Shown piece after piece: positions 7,336 through 14,643 of a stretch of 30,683 nucleotides of DNA. Position 1 is the first letter of the stretch. Each line of letters opens with the position of its first letter. The position numbers and the translations under genes were made by a program. The notes beneath the pieces are model-generated. The model was not told the origin of the DNA, did no database searches, and saw only the letters and a list, made by a program, of their open reading frames with translations. Location of the stretch: the NCBI GenBank assembly GCA_910578825.1, contig CAJTSB010000030.1, positions 1-30,683 of the forward strand, read 5' to 3'. This stretch comes from an uncultured Lachnospiraceae bacterium (GTDB lineage: Bacteria > Bacillota > Clostridia > Lachnospirales > Lachnospiraceae).

Positions 7336-7989
7336 ATGACAATTGATGAAAAAAATATACTGAACAGCATTTTAAACAGTTTGTCCGACCTTGATTTTAT
7401 CAAACCGGAAGACTTTCCCAACATTGATTTATATATGGACCAGGTTACAACTTTCATGGATACGCACCTTTCCGCCTGCAAACGGCACCCGGATGACAAA
7501 GTGCTGACCAAGACGATGATAAACAACTATGCCAAGAACAACCTGCTCCCCCCTCCGCTCAGGAAAAAGTATTCCAGGGAGCATATGCTGGCTCTGATTT
7601 TTATCTACTACTTTAAAAACATTCTGAGCATCGGGGACATACAGGCAATTTTAAATCCCATAACGAATAAATACTTTGCCTCGGATCTGAATTTTAACCT
7701 GGAGAATATTTACGAAGAAATTTTCCGCCTGGAAGAGTCCGGCATGAAACACGTCCAAAAAGACCTTACCAGAAAATACCAGACGAGCCTGCAGACCTTT
7801 ACGGATTTGCCAAAAGAGACGCAGGCAGAATTACAACGTTTTTCTTTTATCTGCATGTTGTGTTTTGACGTCTATATTAAGAAACAGCTCATTGAAAAAA
7901 TGATTGACGAAAGACTTCCTGGCACGTCCACGAATGACAAGACGCCGGAAAAAGGCAAAAGCAAGAACAGCGGAAAAGGCAAAAGTTAA
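7336..7989 (+). CDS. DUF1836 family protein (MerR-like winged-helix)
   Basis: 217 residues; GAGGTG lies 7 bases before the ATG. The region about 50-130 carries the DUF1836 signature: TKTMINNYAKNNLLPPPLRKKYSREHMLALI, then YYFKNILSIGDIQAIL (motif split here into short pieces). The first part resembles the helix-turn-helix and wing of MerR-type DNA-binding domains, so it is probably a transcription regulator or phage-defence-type binding protein; no ligand is known. The last 17 residues are a Lys/Gly/Ser tail. It stands alone between its own promoter and a strong terminator. Confidence 0.85.
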   Translation: MTIDEKNILNSILNSLSDLDFIKPEDFPNIDLYMDQVTTFMDTHLSACKRHPDDKVLTKTMINNYAKNNLLPPPLRKKYSREHMLALIFIYYFKNILSIGDIQAILNPITNKYFASDLNFNLENIYEEIFRLEESGMKHVQKDLTRKYQTSLQTFTDLPKETQAELQRFSFICMLCFDVYIKKQLIEKMIDERLPGTSTNDKTPEKGKSKNSGKGKS

Positions 7990-7993
7990 GCAG

Positions 7994-8036
7994 AAATACA
8001 GCGTAAAGGCAGAAATGTTTTTACGCTGTATTTTTT
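7994..8036 (+). terminator. Rho-independent terminator after the DUF1836 gene
   Basis: AAATACAGCGTAAA (7994-8007) pairs perfectly with TTTACGCTGTATTT (8020-8033), followed by TTT. The arm composition lets it also work for minus-strand transcripts from the YerC gene. Confidence 0.9.
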
Positions 8037-8084
8037 CGTAATAAAACTAATCAAAAACTAATAAACATCTGCTATAGTTTAATA

Positions 8085-8208
8085 TGAGGGAATTACAGCC
8101 ATTATAAGAACAGAATGGATGGAAACAGTGTAGCTCTTTTCACAGAGTTACACTGGACTTTACATAAATCCTTTCTTTTCCTGCGCTGTCAAAAAGACAG
8201 TCGCTTTT
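8085..8208 (+). ncRNA. Candidate small RNA between the DUF1836 and yerC-like genes
   Basis: The 220-base gap has no gene but three plus-strand stem-loops: CCATT (8099-8103) with AATGG (8114-8118), CAGTGTAGCTC (8126-8136) with GAGTTACACTG (8145-8155, one G-U pair), and GCGCTGTC (8183-8190) with GACAG-CGC (8196-8204, one bulge) followed by TTTTATT, like a terminator. TATAGT (8073-8078) could be a -10, but no convincing -35 is seen. The last hairpin has T-rich sequence only on the plus strand, so it is not the terminator of the opposing yerC-like gene. I recognise no known RNA family. Confidence 0.35.
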
Positions 8209-8209
8209 A

Positions 8210-8515
8210 TTACTCCTGCTTTTCCTCCCCCATGCCCATTCTGGCAAATACCATATCGTATCCGTCATTTCCATAATTCAGAGAACGATTCACCCTGCTG
8301 ATGGTTGCCGTAGATGCGCCCGTCTCTTCCGCAATATCCAGATATGTCTTCTGCGTCCGCAGCATCCTTGCCACCTCAAATCTCTGTGACAACGATAACA
8401 GCTCATTTACCGTACACACATCTTCAAAAAATTTATAACACTCTTCCATGTTTTCCAGACTTAATATTGCTTCAAACAAATGGTCTACGGCTTTTGTCCT
8501 CAATTTTTTGCTCAT
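8210..8515 (-). CDS. YerC/YecD family TrpR-like regulator
   Basis: 101 residues from the ATG at 8515, 7 bases after AAGGAG. The family is related to the tryptophan repressor. The TrpR-like core is plain: LCTVNELLSLSQRFEVARML is represented here by VNELLSLSQRFEVARML (about 43-60), followed by the helix-turn-helix YLDIAEETGASTATISRVNRSL. YerC proteins are about this length. The effector is not known. A perfect palindrome sits just after the transcription start, which suggests autoregulation. Confidence 0.9.
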   Translation of the reverse strand: MSKKLRTKAVDHLFEAILSLENMEECYKFFEDVCTVNELLSLSQRFEVARMLRTQKTYLDIAEETGASTATISRVNRSLNYGNDGYDMVFARMGMGEEKQE

Positions 8516-8540
8516 ACCCATTCTCCTTCTATGTATTTCT

Positions 8541-8557
8541 GAGGTATTATTTACCTC
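8541..8557 (-). promoter_or_regulatory. Palindrome in the yerC-like leader, candidate operator
   Basis: GAGGTA (8541-8546) and TACCTC (8552-8557) form a perfect inverted repeat around TTATT, a few bases downstream of the predicted transcription start. TrpR-type regulators bind such palindromes, so this is a candidate autoregulatory operator. Confidence 0.45.
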
Positions 8558-8568
8558 TTTCTCTAACG

Positions 8569-8597
8569 ATTTTATCATATTAAAGTTGTAAAGTAAA
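8569..8597 (-). promoter_or_regulatory. Promoter of the yerC-like gene
   Basis: On the minus strand TTTACT (8592-8597), a 17-base spacer and TAAAAT (8569-8574). Confidence 0.6.
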
Positions 8598-8605
8598 CAT
8601 ATTTT

Positions 8606-9328
8606 TTACTTCGGCGAATAGTTGATGTAATCATAAATCACATCGCCCTTTGTGTTCATAATCAGTTCTTCCGGAAAACCCATTTCGTCTAACATTTCCA
8701 GCGCATATTCCTGTGAACCCACCAAAACATCGACATGCGAATCTGAATCCACCACAACGGGAACCTGGTATCTGACACACAAATCCAGCATTCGAAGGTA
8801 ATTTTCCCTGGCATTCATACGGAAACTTAAGGGTGACACTGATGTATTATTGACCTCCAGCAAGACATGATATTCTTTTGCTGCTTTCACCACTTCTTCA
8901 TAATCAATGGGAAAACGGCTGTCATCCGGATGGGCAATGATATTGACATATGGATTTTTCATGGCTCCAAGATAGGCCGCTGTGTTTTCCTCTGTTGTTC
9001 CAGACACATAGCATGGCGGATGTATACTCGCAAGCACTACGTCCATTTCCTTTAATATCTCATCCGGCAAATCCACATGACCTTCATAATCCAAAATATT
9101 TAACTCCGCACCATACAACACCGTCATATTTTCATGCCTACGAGGCAAAACTCTAAAATTGGAAAAATATATCTGCTGACAACTGCCTGGCATAGCGGGT
9201 GCATGTTCTGTAATCGCCAGAAGTTCCAATCCCTTTTCATAAGCTGCCGCTATCATCTCTTTACGTGTATTATATGCATGTCCACTGGCAATGGTATGCG
9301 TATGCAAATCCATCTTAGACTTCATCAT
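8606..9328 (-). CDS. PHP-domain phosphatase (YcdX-like)
   Basis: 240 residues from the ATG at 9328, 8 bases after AAGGG; an adjacent ATG at 9325 is equally possible. PHP enzymes are metal-dependent phosphoesterases. The metal-binding motifs are in order: DLHTHT near the N-terminus, AITEHAP, an E in YGAELNI, SIHPP, AHPDDSRFPIDY and DSDSH. This set of motifs and the length fit the YcdX group of PHP phosphatases, which differs from the longer HisK histidinol phosphatases. The substrate is unknown. It has no operon partner. Confidence 0.88.
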   Translation of the reverse strand: MMKSKMDLHTHTIASGHAYNTRKEMIAAAYEKGLELLAITEHAPAMPGSCQQIYFSNFRVLPRRHENMTVLYGAELNILDYEGHVDLPDEILKEMDVVLASIHPPCYVSGTTEENTAAYLGAMKNPYVNIIAHPDDSRFPIDYEEVVKAAKEYHVLLEVNNTSVSPLSFRMNARENYLRMLDLCVRYQVPVVVDSDSHVDVLVGSQEYALEMLDEMGFPEELIMNTKGDVIYDYINYSPK

Positions 9329-9403
9329 CCATCTTCCCTTCACTTTCTTCTCTTTCATCTGATATTTTAGCCGTTTTAATAAAAAAATTCAAGGGCAGAT
9401 CTT

Positions 9404-9456
9404 GCGTTTCCTGAAACAAATGGCACAGGAAAACAGACCTGCAAAATGGGAAACGC
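9404..9456 (+). promoter_or_regulatory. Structured leader with two mutually exclusive stems
   Basis: In the leader of the binding-lipoprotein gene, TTTCCTG (9407-9413) can pair with CAGGAAA (9426-9432). Alternatively GCGTTTCC (9404-9411) can pair with GGAAACGC (9449-9456). Both pairings use the same bases, the logic of a switch. I see none of the conserved cores of TPP, guanidine or similar riboswitches, so the ligand, if any, is unknown. Confidence 0.4.
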
Positions 9457-9511
9457 GTAACCGTTCTGTGGCTTTTACATAATATAAACAAAAAGCAAAA
9501 GGACGAAAAAT

Positions 9512-10531
9512 ATGAAAAAACATTTATTTCGCTGCCTGACAATGCTCTCATGCATCACTGCCATTCTGGGCGTTACACTTCTCACAGGTTGCTCTGCTCC
9601 CCAAAAAAGCCAGGGCGCCACAAAGGTGACACTAAACGAAGTAGCGCATTCTATCTTTTATGCTCCAATGTATGTCGCCATTGAAGAAGGTTATTTTGAA
9701 GAAGAAGGAATTGAACTGACGCTCGTCACTGGTTTTGGCGCGGACAAAACTATGACTGCTGTTCTATCCGGTGAAGCGGATATCGGATTCATGGGACCCG
9801 AAACTACTGTCTATACCTACAACGAAGGAGCACAGGATTATGTTGTAAATTTCGCTCAGTTGACGCAGCGTGCCGGAAATTTCCTCGTAGCCCGAGAGGA
9901 AATACCTGATTTTAAATGGACTGACCTAAAAGGAAAAGAAGTTTTGGGCGGTCGCAAAGGCGGTATGCCGGAAATGGTGTTTGAGTATATACTCAAACAA
10001 AATGGCATAGACCCTTCCACAGACCTTTCCATAGATCAGAGCATTGATTTTGGCTCCACGGCAGCCGCTTTCTCCGGTGGAAAAGGCGATTTTTCGGTGG
10101 AATTTGAACCTGGCGCCACCTCCCTTGAATTAGAAGGAGACGGTTTCGTAATCGCCTCCCTCGGCGTAGATTCCGGTTATGTGCCTTATACCTCTTTCAG
10201 CGCCAAATCCGAATACATGGAGAAGAACCCGGACGTCATACAGAAATTTACGAATGCTCTCCAAAAAGGTATGGATTATGTAACGAACCATACTCCGGAA
10301 GAAATTGCTCAGGCAATTGCTCCCCAGTTCAAAGAGACGGATGCACAGACTCTGACAACTATCGTTAAAAGATATTACGAACAGGACACCTGGAAAGAAA
10401 ACCTCGTATTTGAAGAAGACAGTTATCAGCTTCTTCTGGATATACTTTCCGACGCCGAAGAACTTACCGCAGCCCCTTCTTATGAAGATCTGGTAGATAC
10501 CAGCTATGCAAAGAAGGCTGCCAACCTCTAA
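9512..10531 (+). CDS. ABC transporter substrate-binding lipoprotein, NMT1/SsuA-like
   Basis: 339 residues; AAAGGA lies 8 bases before the ATG. A lipoprotein signal ends at LLTGC, so Cys27 would be lipidated and the protein anchored outside the membrane. The mature part is a periplasmic-binding type II fold of the NMT1/THI5-SsuA group: YAPMYVAIEEGYFEEEGIEL and MTAVLSGEADIGFMGPE are family hallmarks, followed by DLKGKEVLGGRKGG. Members bind nitrate, taurine, sulfonates or pyrimidine thiamine precursors. No permease or ATPase gene is near, so it is an orphan component that must use a transporter encoded elsewhere. The substrate cannot be told from the sequence. Confidence 0.9.
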   Translation: MKKHLFRCLTMLSCITAILGVTLLTGCSAPQKSQGATKVTLNEVAHSIFYAPMYVAIEEGYFEEEGIELTLVTGFGADKTMTAVLSGEADIGFMGPETTVYTYNEGAQDYVVNFAQLTQRAGNFLVAREEIPDFKWTDLKGKEVLGGRKGGMPEMVFEYILKQNGIDPSTDLSIDQSIDFGSTAAAFSGGKGDFSVEFEPGATSLELEGDGFVIASLGVDSGYVPYTSFSAKSEYMEKNPDVIQKFTNALQKGMDYVTNHTPEEIAQAIAPQFKETDAQTLTTIVKRYYEQDTWKENLVFEEDSYQLLLDILSDAEELTAAPSYEDLVDTSYAKKAANL

Positions 10532-10560
10532 CTCAAATATCGTTTTCTCTCTTATTTTTC

Positions 10561-10600
10561 GTTGCGGCGGAACATTCTAACGATAATATTCCGCCGCAAC
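10561..10600. terminator. GC-rich hairpin between convergent genes
   Basis: GTTGCGGCGGAA (10561-10572) pairs perfectly with TTCCGCCGCAAC (10589-10600). The flanks TTTTT and AAAAA add further pairing, but no T-run follows on either strand. It lies where the lipoprotein transcript and the Tad-locus transcript meet and may end both. Confidence 0.5.
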
Positions 10601-10640
10601 AAAAATCACATCAAAAACTTATCTTTTTATAACATTGCCA

Positions 10641-11228
10641 TCACTCAAATACTGCTGCAAACATCATATCCTTATCTGCTGTCTGATTATCCGAAAGCCA
10701 ATGATTACTTGCCACATTTCTCCAGCCTTTAAATACGCGTCCGCTCTTTTGTGGTTTATCTGGCGCAACAATGACACTCCCCTGATACAATGAATATTTC
10801 TCATACATCAATCCATCCACCTGAAATTCAACCATGCAATAACTCTTTTTTTCCACATATTCTTCCAGGATTACAGTCTTTCTGCATACTGCCTGTTTCT
10901 TCCTGGCGTTTATCGTTTGGTACGTCTCGGTAACCTCTACATCCAAAACACCCCTTTCTATATCCGCAGTCAGAATTTTTACTCTTATATCTGCATCTGA
11001 AGAAATATGTACCAGCAACGCCTGGTGGAAATCTGCAATCAGCTCCCGTTCGTTCCCTATCTCATAGCTCCCATACTTTTTCAGCTGTTCCAGACTCTGT
11101 TCCACCGCCGTATTCAACGCTTTATCCATCTCGTTTTCCCGGATATTTTTGCCGCTTACAACCATTACCCCGGCTATCACCATAACTGTCAGCGCAAAAA
11201 GCGCCACACCATATATTACATGTTTCAT
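10641..11228 (-). CDS. Tad-locus single-span exported protein with C-terminal InlB-like module
   Basis: 195 residues from the ATG at 11228, behind AAAGGGGG. Residues about 4-26 are a hydrophobic N-terminal helix followed by a charged amphipathic segment, as in TadE-like pseudopilins. A middle domain (about 60-130) is unassigned. The end, GRVFKGWRN and then MMFAAVFE, has the pattern of an InlB/Listeria-Bacteroides repeat (GYtFtGW ... YAqW). It lies 13 bases after the preceding 154-residue gene and probably shares its transcript. It is likely a minor pilin or surface-exposed partner of the machinery; the function is inferred from position only. Confidence 0.65.
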   Translation of the reverse strand: MKHVIYGVALFALTVMVIAGVMVVSGKNIRENEMDKALNTAVEQSLEQLKKYGSYEIGNERELIADFHQALLVHISSDADIRVKILTADIERGVLDVEVTETYQTINARKKQAVCRKTVILEEYVEKKSYCMVEFQVDGLMYEKYSLYQGSVIVAPDKPQKSGRVFKGWRNVASNHWLSDNQTADKDMMFAAVFE

Positions 11229-11240
11229 ATTGCCCCCTTT

Positions 11241-11705
11241 CTATCTCTCATCCACAAGAACAGAAATCATTTGTTTGCATATTTTTCGCTGTTTATCCAT
11301 TGCTATCAACGAAAACGTATAGACCCCTCTTCTCGCAAACACTGCCTGATTTGTCTGCTCCTGATAACATTCCATGACACTTGCCCCATCCTGATTTATA
11401 ATATCTTCAACTGTGATATTTAGGTTGCCTCCTTCTGCATCTCTTGCCTTAAATACTGCCGGAATGGAAAGAACTTCTCCCACTCTCCACAATTTTTTCC
11501 CGACACATTGTATCGTCGGCTCATTTCTTTCACACAATTCCTCCACCGTTCGAGCATCTTCCATCTGCGAAAAATCCTCTCTCTGAACATCCATGCGTTT
11601 TCCGATTTTGCCGACTAAGGCTCCTTCTGCAAGAATTGCCATCACTCCCAAAAACACAACCGCCGGAAGAATTAGATTTAATACCGTCTCGTTTATTTTT
11701 TTCAT
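11241..11705 (-). CDS. Tad-locus single-span exported protein with Ig-like domain
   Basis: 154 residues; GGGAGG lies 5 bases before the ATG at 11705. Residues about 8-28 are one hydrophobic helix with a cytoplasmic MKKINE start. From about residue 75 the pattern VFKARDAEGGNLNITV, then GVYTFSLIAMDKQRK and MISVLVDER, fits a PKD/DUF5011-like Ig fold seen in surface proteins, including the large protein of this locus. It begins 65 bases after the terminator at 11768-11803, so it may be read only by readthrough or from its own promoter. A pilus-associated minor component is plausible; this is inference. Confidence 0.6.
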   Translation of the reverse strand: MKKINETVLNLILPAVVFLGVMAILAEGALVGKIGKRMDVQREDFSQMEDARTVEELCERNEPTIQCVGKKLWRVGEVLSIPAVFKARDAEGGNLNITVEDIINQDGASVMECYQEQTNQAVFARRGVYTFSLIAMDKQRKICKQMISVLVDER

Positions 11706-11767
11706 TGCATCCTCCCAATCTTCATATCATTCTCTTTCCTGAAACAAAGCAGGCTTCTTTCCTATAA

Positions 11768-11803
11768 GATAAAAACTGCCCTCTGCATATCAGAAGACAG
11801 TTT
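11768..11803 (-). terminator. Rho-independent terminator after the LRR surface protein
   Basis: On the minus strand the 13-pair stem (11773-11785 with 11791-11803, with G-T wobbles) has a five-base loop and is followed by TTTTTATC. It separates the LRR gene from the two small exported-protein genes downstream. Confidence 0.8.
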
Positions 11804-11851
11804 CCATTCTTTTTGCCATTTGGCCGTTAATCTTCGTTGCCCGGCAATCAG

Positions 11852-14452
11852 TTATTTTATTTTCCTGCTTTTGGCTGTGCTGCTCCATGAACCGTATAGC
11901 CTTATTATCTTACTTCCGAATTTCACGCTCTTATAGGCGCGCACCCGGACATAATACGTCTTACCTTTCTTCAGCCTGGCGAGGGTCTTTGCGGAAATCC
12001 CTTTCTTCTTCACAGATGCTCCCTTAACGCCCTTACGGAACTTCCGGTCCGTGGAATACTGCACCTCATAACCTGTTGCGCGGGCGTCCTTCTTCCATCT
12101 TACCTTCAGTTTTCTTCTGCCTGCTGCTTTTACACCTGCCTTCTGTTTCTTTGGCGTGACGTCTACGGTAACCTTCCACACCTTCTTCCGGTAATTCGCA
12201 GTCTCCCCGGCTGTTACTGTTATGACAGTCCTTCCGGTTTCCTTTATGGTTACCTTTCCCTTTTCCACTTTCGCTACCTTCGGGTTGGAGCTTAAATAGG
12301 TGAGCCTGCCGTCGCCTTTCCCTCGCTTTATTCTCAGGACAAATGGCTTGCTGCCATATGCCTTTTTGATGGATTTGGGGCACTGTAGTTCCTGATCTTG
12401 TTTGCCATTTCCTGTCTCGTCCTGGTTTCCCGGATCCTGCAGGTTCCCAACTCCGGAACCTCCAGGGTATCCGGAACCAGGTTCTCCTCCCGGCTGCCCC
12501 ACATGGACGGTAATGCTCTCGCAAATTTCCTTTCCGTTGTCGTCAAAGACCGCCGTGATGGTTGCCGTCCCAGGTTTCAAAAACTCCAGATACAGTCTCA
12601 TGTACTTGTTATCCCGGCACACATATCCACCGTCTTCAGTCGGGGTTCCTGTCCGGTAGGTACACTCATTTTTGCTGCGTATCGTCACGACGTCCCTGGC
12701 GCTGTTCTCAAACCTGATCGGCATGTCGCCGGCGTACCCATCCGCATATGCCACAGCTGTCTTCATGCTCCCAGGGACAAAATTTCCTTCCTTCTTCCCA
12801 TTCGTCAGCTCCGGAAGAACACAGGCGGAATACCTCTCATCTTCCTTGAATGTTCCATCTTCGTTCCTGGCATAGTCAAGCATGAAGATCGGTTTGGTGC
12901 AGGCATCATAGACAAATACGTCCACGTCCTGTGTGTGCCCGCTCTCATCCGTGCCAGTGATTATGCACTTTCCATAACCTTTCGCCGTAATCTTTCCCTG
13001 TATCGAGTCTACTTCCGCAACTGCCGTATTTTTACTCTTCCAGGTGACGTTCTCCGTGGTGTCTGCCGGGATCATCGTCCAGCAGAGCTGTACCTGTTCC
13101 TCTTTAGAAAGGATGAAAGCATTCCTGGCAAGCTCGAACCCCTCCGATGCCTTCTTGGCAATCCGGACAGTGACATTGTCCTTGTACTGTTCGGAGACTG
13201 CCGCCTCCGCTGCCGCTTTCATTGCCTCATTCTTCACGGTAATTGTACTTCCTGCTGGAAGTGTATAGGAAAATGGTATCTTAGGATCGAGGATGTCATT
13301 TGTTGGCTCATCATGGTTAAATATAATATTCACTGCATTCTGAGAAATTTCTTCCTCCGTCTCACCGCTTATTTCAGCCTTCCCTCCAAAAGCACTAAGC
13401 CCCCCTTGTGCCACACTGGACACAGACTGTGGGATAATGATGTTCTTCAACTCTGCCTGCCGAAAAGAACGTGAACCAACCCATTGAGTCCCATCTGGGA
13501 TGCGATATGTCTCTACTTCTTTTGCTGGTGGGAAGAAACACAATTCATTTGTGCAGTTATTAATCCCTCCGTTTCTGTCAAACAACACGCCGTCCACGTC
13601 ATAGATACTCTCTGATTCTGAATGTACTGCCTCTAAGGCAGTGCTGCCGCTAAATGCCTGGAATCCCAGTTTCTTTAAGCTCGCCGGCAGAAAGATTTCC
13701 TTCAGAGACTTACATCCAGCAAAAGCACCAGAACCAATTCCCCAAAGCTGGTTGGAAAATTTTATTTCTTTCAGCCGTCCACATCGAAAAAAAGCACCAT
13801 CCATAATCTGGAACACGTTATCCGAGATGTCCACTTTCTCCAAGGTTGGATTATAGGCAAATGCATTCTCGTTGATTTCCTGCACCAGTTTCCCATCAAT
13901 GTAAAGTGGGATTTCAACTTCCGTTTCTGCACCAACGTACCCGTCAATCGTGACACCGTCATACCCTGCAAGGACTGCCTTGTCGCTATAGATCAGGTGG
14001 TCTTCCGTCTCCTTTTGGTTCTCGGAGAGGATGGCAAATGTACAATCTACACCTCCCTTATAATCTCCTATTCCTGTTACCCATACCCCGGTAATTCTAT
14101 CATTAACACCCGTTACGCTTTTAACCATCCACGGATTCGTATTTACATTCACGTTATCTGCAAGAGCCATGATACTTACACTGTAATCCGTTCCTTCTAC
14201 CAGTATATAATCCCCATCTTTAATGGTGATATCTGGTTTTATCTCTTCTCCCGTGTAGCTCTGCGGTGGCAGCATTATCAGCCTATCTCCCGACCCGTCA
14301 TACCGTAGTTCTTCTCTCATTTCAACAAACGTGCACTCCGATATATCTTTTTTCTTTTCCTGCATTTCCTCCGCCTGTGTCTGTATTCCGGTTATATAAA
14401 TACTGGAAAACAGCACCACTGCTGCCAGTGCCACACACATTATTCTTTTCAT
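11852..14452 (-). CDS. BspA-like leucine-rich-repeat surface protein with Ig-like and FnIII domains
   Basis: 866 residues from the ATG at 14452. A signal peptide ends near residue 27 (IQTQA). An Ig-like module with the DYSVSI ... GIGDYKGG pattern covers about 50-140. BspA-type leucine-rich repeats (LEKVDISDNVFQIMDGAFF, LKEIKFSNQLWGIGSGAFAGC, LKEIFLPASLKKLGFQAF, each here given as key spans) fill about 195-300 and recur near 330-360. A Big_2 domain is at about 430-510, another Ig-like module at about 690-765, and a lysine-rich fibronectin type III domain at the end. There is no LPxTG motif, so anchoring must be by other means or it is secreted. It has its own candidate promoter, but lies directly behind the InlB-repeat gene. 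Confidence 0.85.
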   Translation of the reverse strand: MKRIMCVALAAVVLFSSIYITGIQTQAEEMQEKKKDISECTFVEMREELRYDGSGDRLIMLPPQSYTGEEIKPDITIKDGDYILVEGTDYSVSIMALADNVNVNTNPWMVKSVTGVNDRITGVWVTGIGDYKGGVDCTFAILSENQKETEDHLIYSDKAVLAGYDGVTIDGYVGAETEVEIPLYIDGKLVQEINENAFAYNPTLEKVDISDNVFQIMDGAFFRCGRLKEIKFSNQLWGIGSGAFAGCKSLKEIFLPASLKKLGFQAFSGSTALEAVHSESESIYDVDGVLFDRNGGINNCTNELCFFPPAKEVETYRIPDGTQWVGSRSFRQAELKNIIIPQSVSSVAQGGLSAFGGKAEISGETEEEISQNAVNIIFNHDEPTNDILDPKIPFSYTLPAGSTITVKNEAMKAAAEAAVSEQYKDNVTVRIAKKASEGFELARNAFILSKEEQVQLCWTMIPADTTENVTWKSKNTAVAEVDSIQGKITAKGYGKCIITGTDESGHTQDVDVFVYDACTKPIFMLDYARNEDGTFKEDERYSACVLPELTNGKKEGNFVPGSMKTAVAYADGYAGDMPIRFENSARDVVTIRSKNECTYRTGTPTEDGGYVCRDNKYMRLYLEFLKPGTATITAVFDDNGKEICESITVHVGQPGGEPGSGYPGGSGVGNLQDPGNQDETGNGKQDQELQCPKSIKKAYGSKPFVLRIKRGKGDGRLTYLSSNPKVAKVEKGKVTIKETGRTVITVTAGETANYRKKVWKVTVDVTPKKQKAGVKAAGRRKLKVRWKKDARATGYEVQYSTDRKFRKGVKGASVKKKGISAKTLARLKKGKTYYVRVRAYKSVKFGSKIIRLYGSWSSTAKSRKIK

Positions 14453-14502
14453 TATATACCCCTGCTCCTTCCCTCAAAAAAAACGATTATCAATTGTATT
14501 AC

Positions 14503-14532
14503 ATATTAACACAGTAACACGGTTCTAAGCAA
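14503..14532 (-). promoter_or_regulatory. Possible promoter of the LRR surface-protein gene
   Basis: On the minus strand TTGCTT (14527-14532), an 18-base spacer and TAATAT (14503-14508) preceded by TGT, an extended -10. It lies in the 191-base gap before the start at 14452, so this gene may be expressed independently of the Tad genes. Confidence 0.4.
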
Positions 14533-14643
14533 AAAACAAGAACTTTCGTTCGCACTATCTGTCTCCTAATATTCAGTTTTCAAAGCACACATTAAATATT
14601 ATCATTGTTACTTTCCAGATAAGAACCTAAGTCCCTCTCCTCT

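Noticed and set aside
9359..9511. TPP or guanidine riboswitch ahead of the binding lipoprotein
   Set aside because: The conserved cores of those classes are not visible; only competing stems are seen.
12398..13474. Long plus-strand frame of 358 codons inside the LRR surface-protein gene
   Set aside because: It is a shadow of the minus-strand gene, with no domain pattern or ribosome-binding site.
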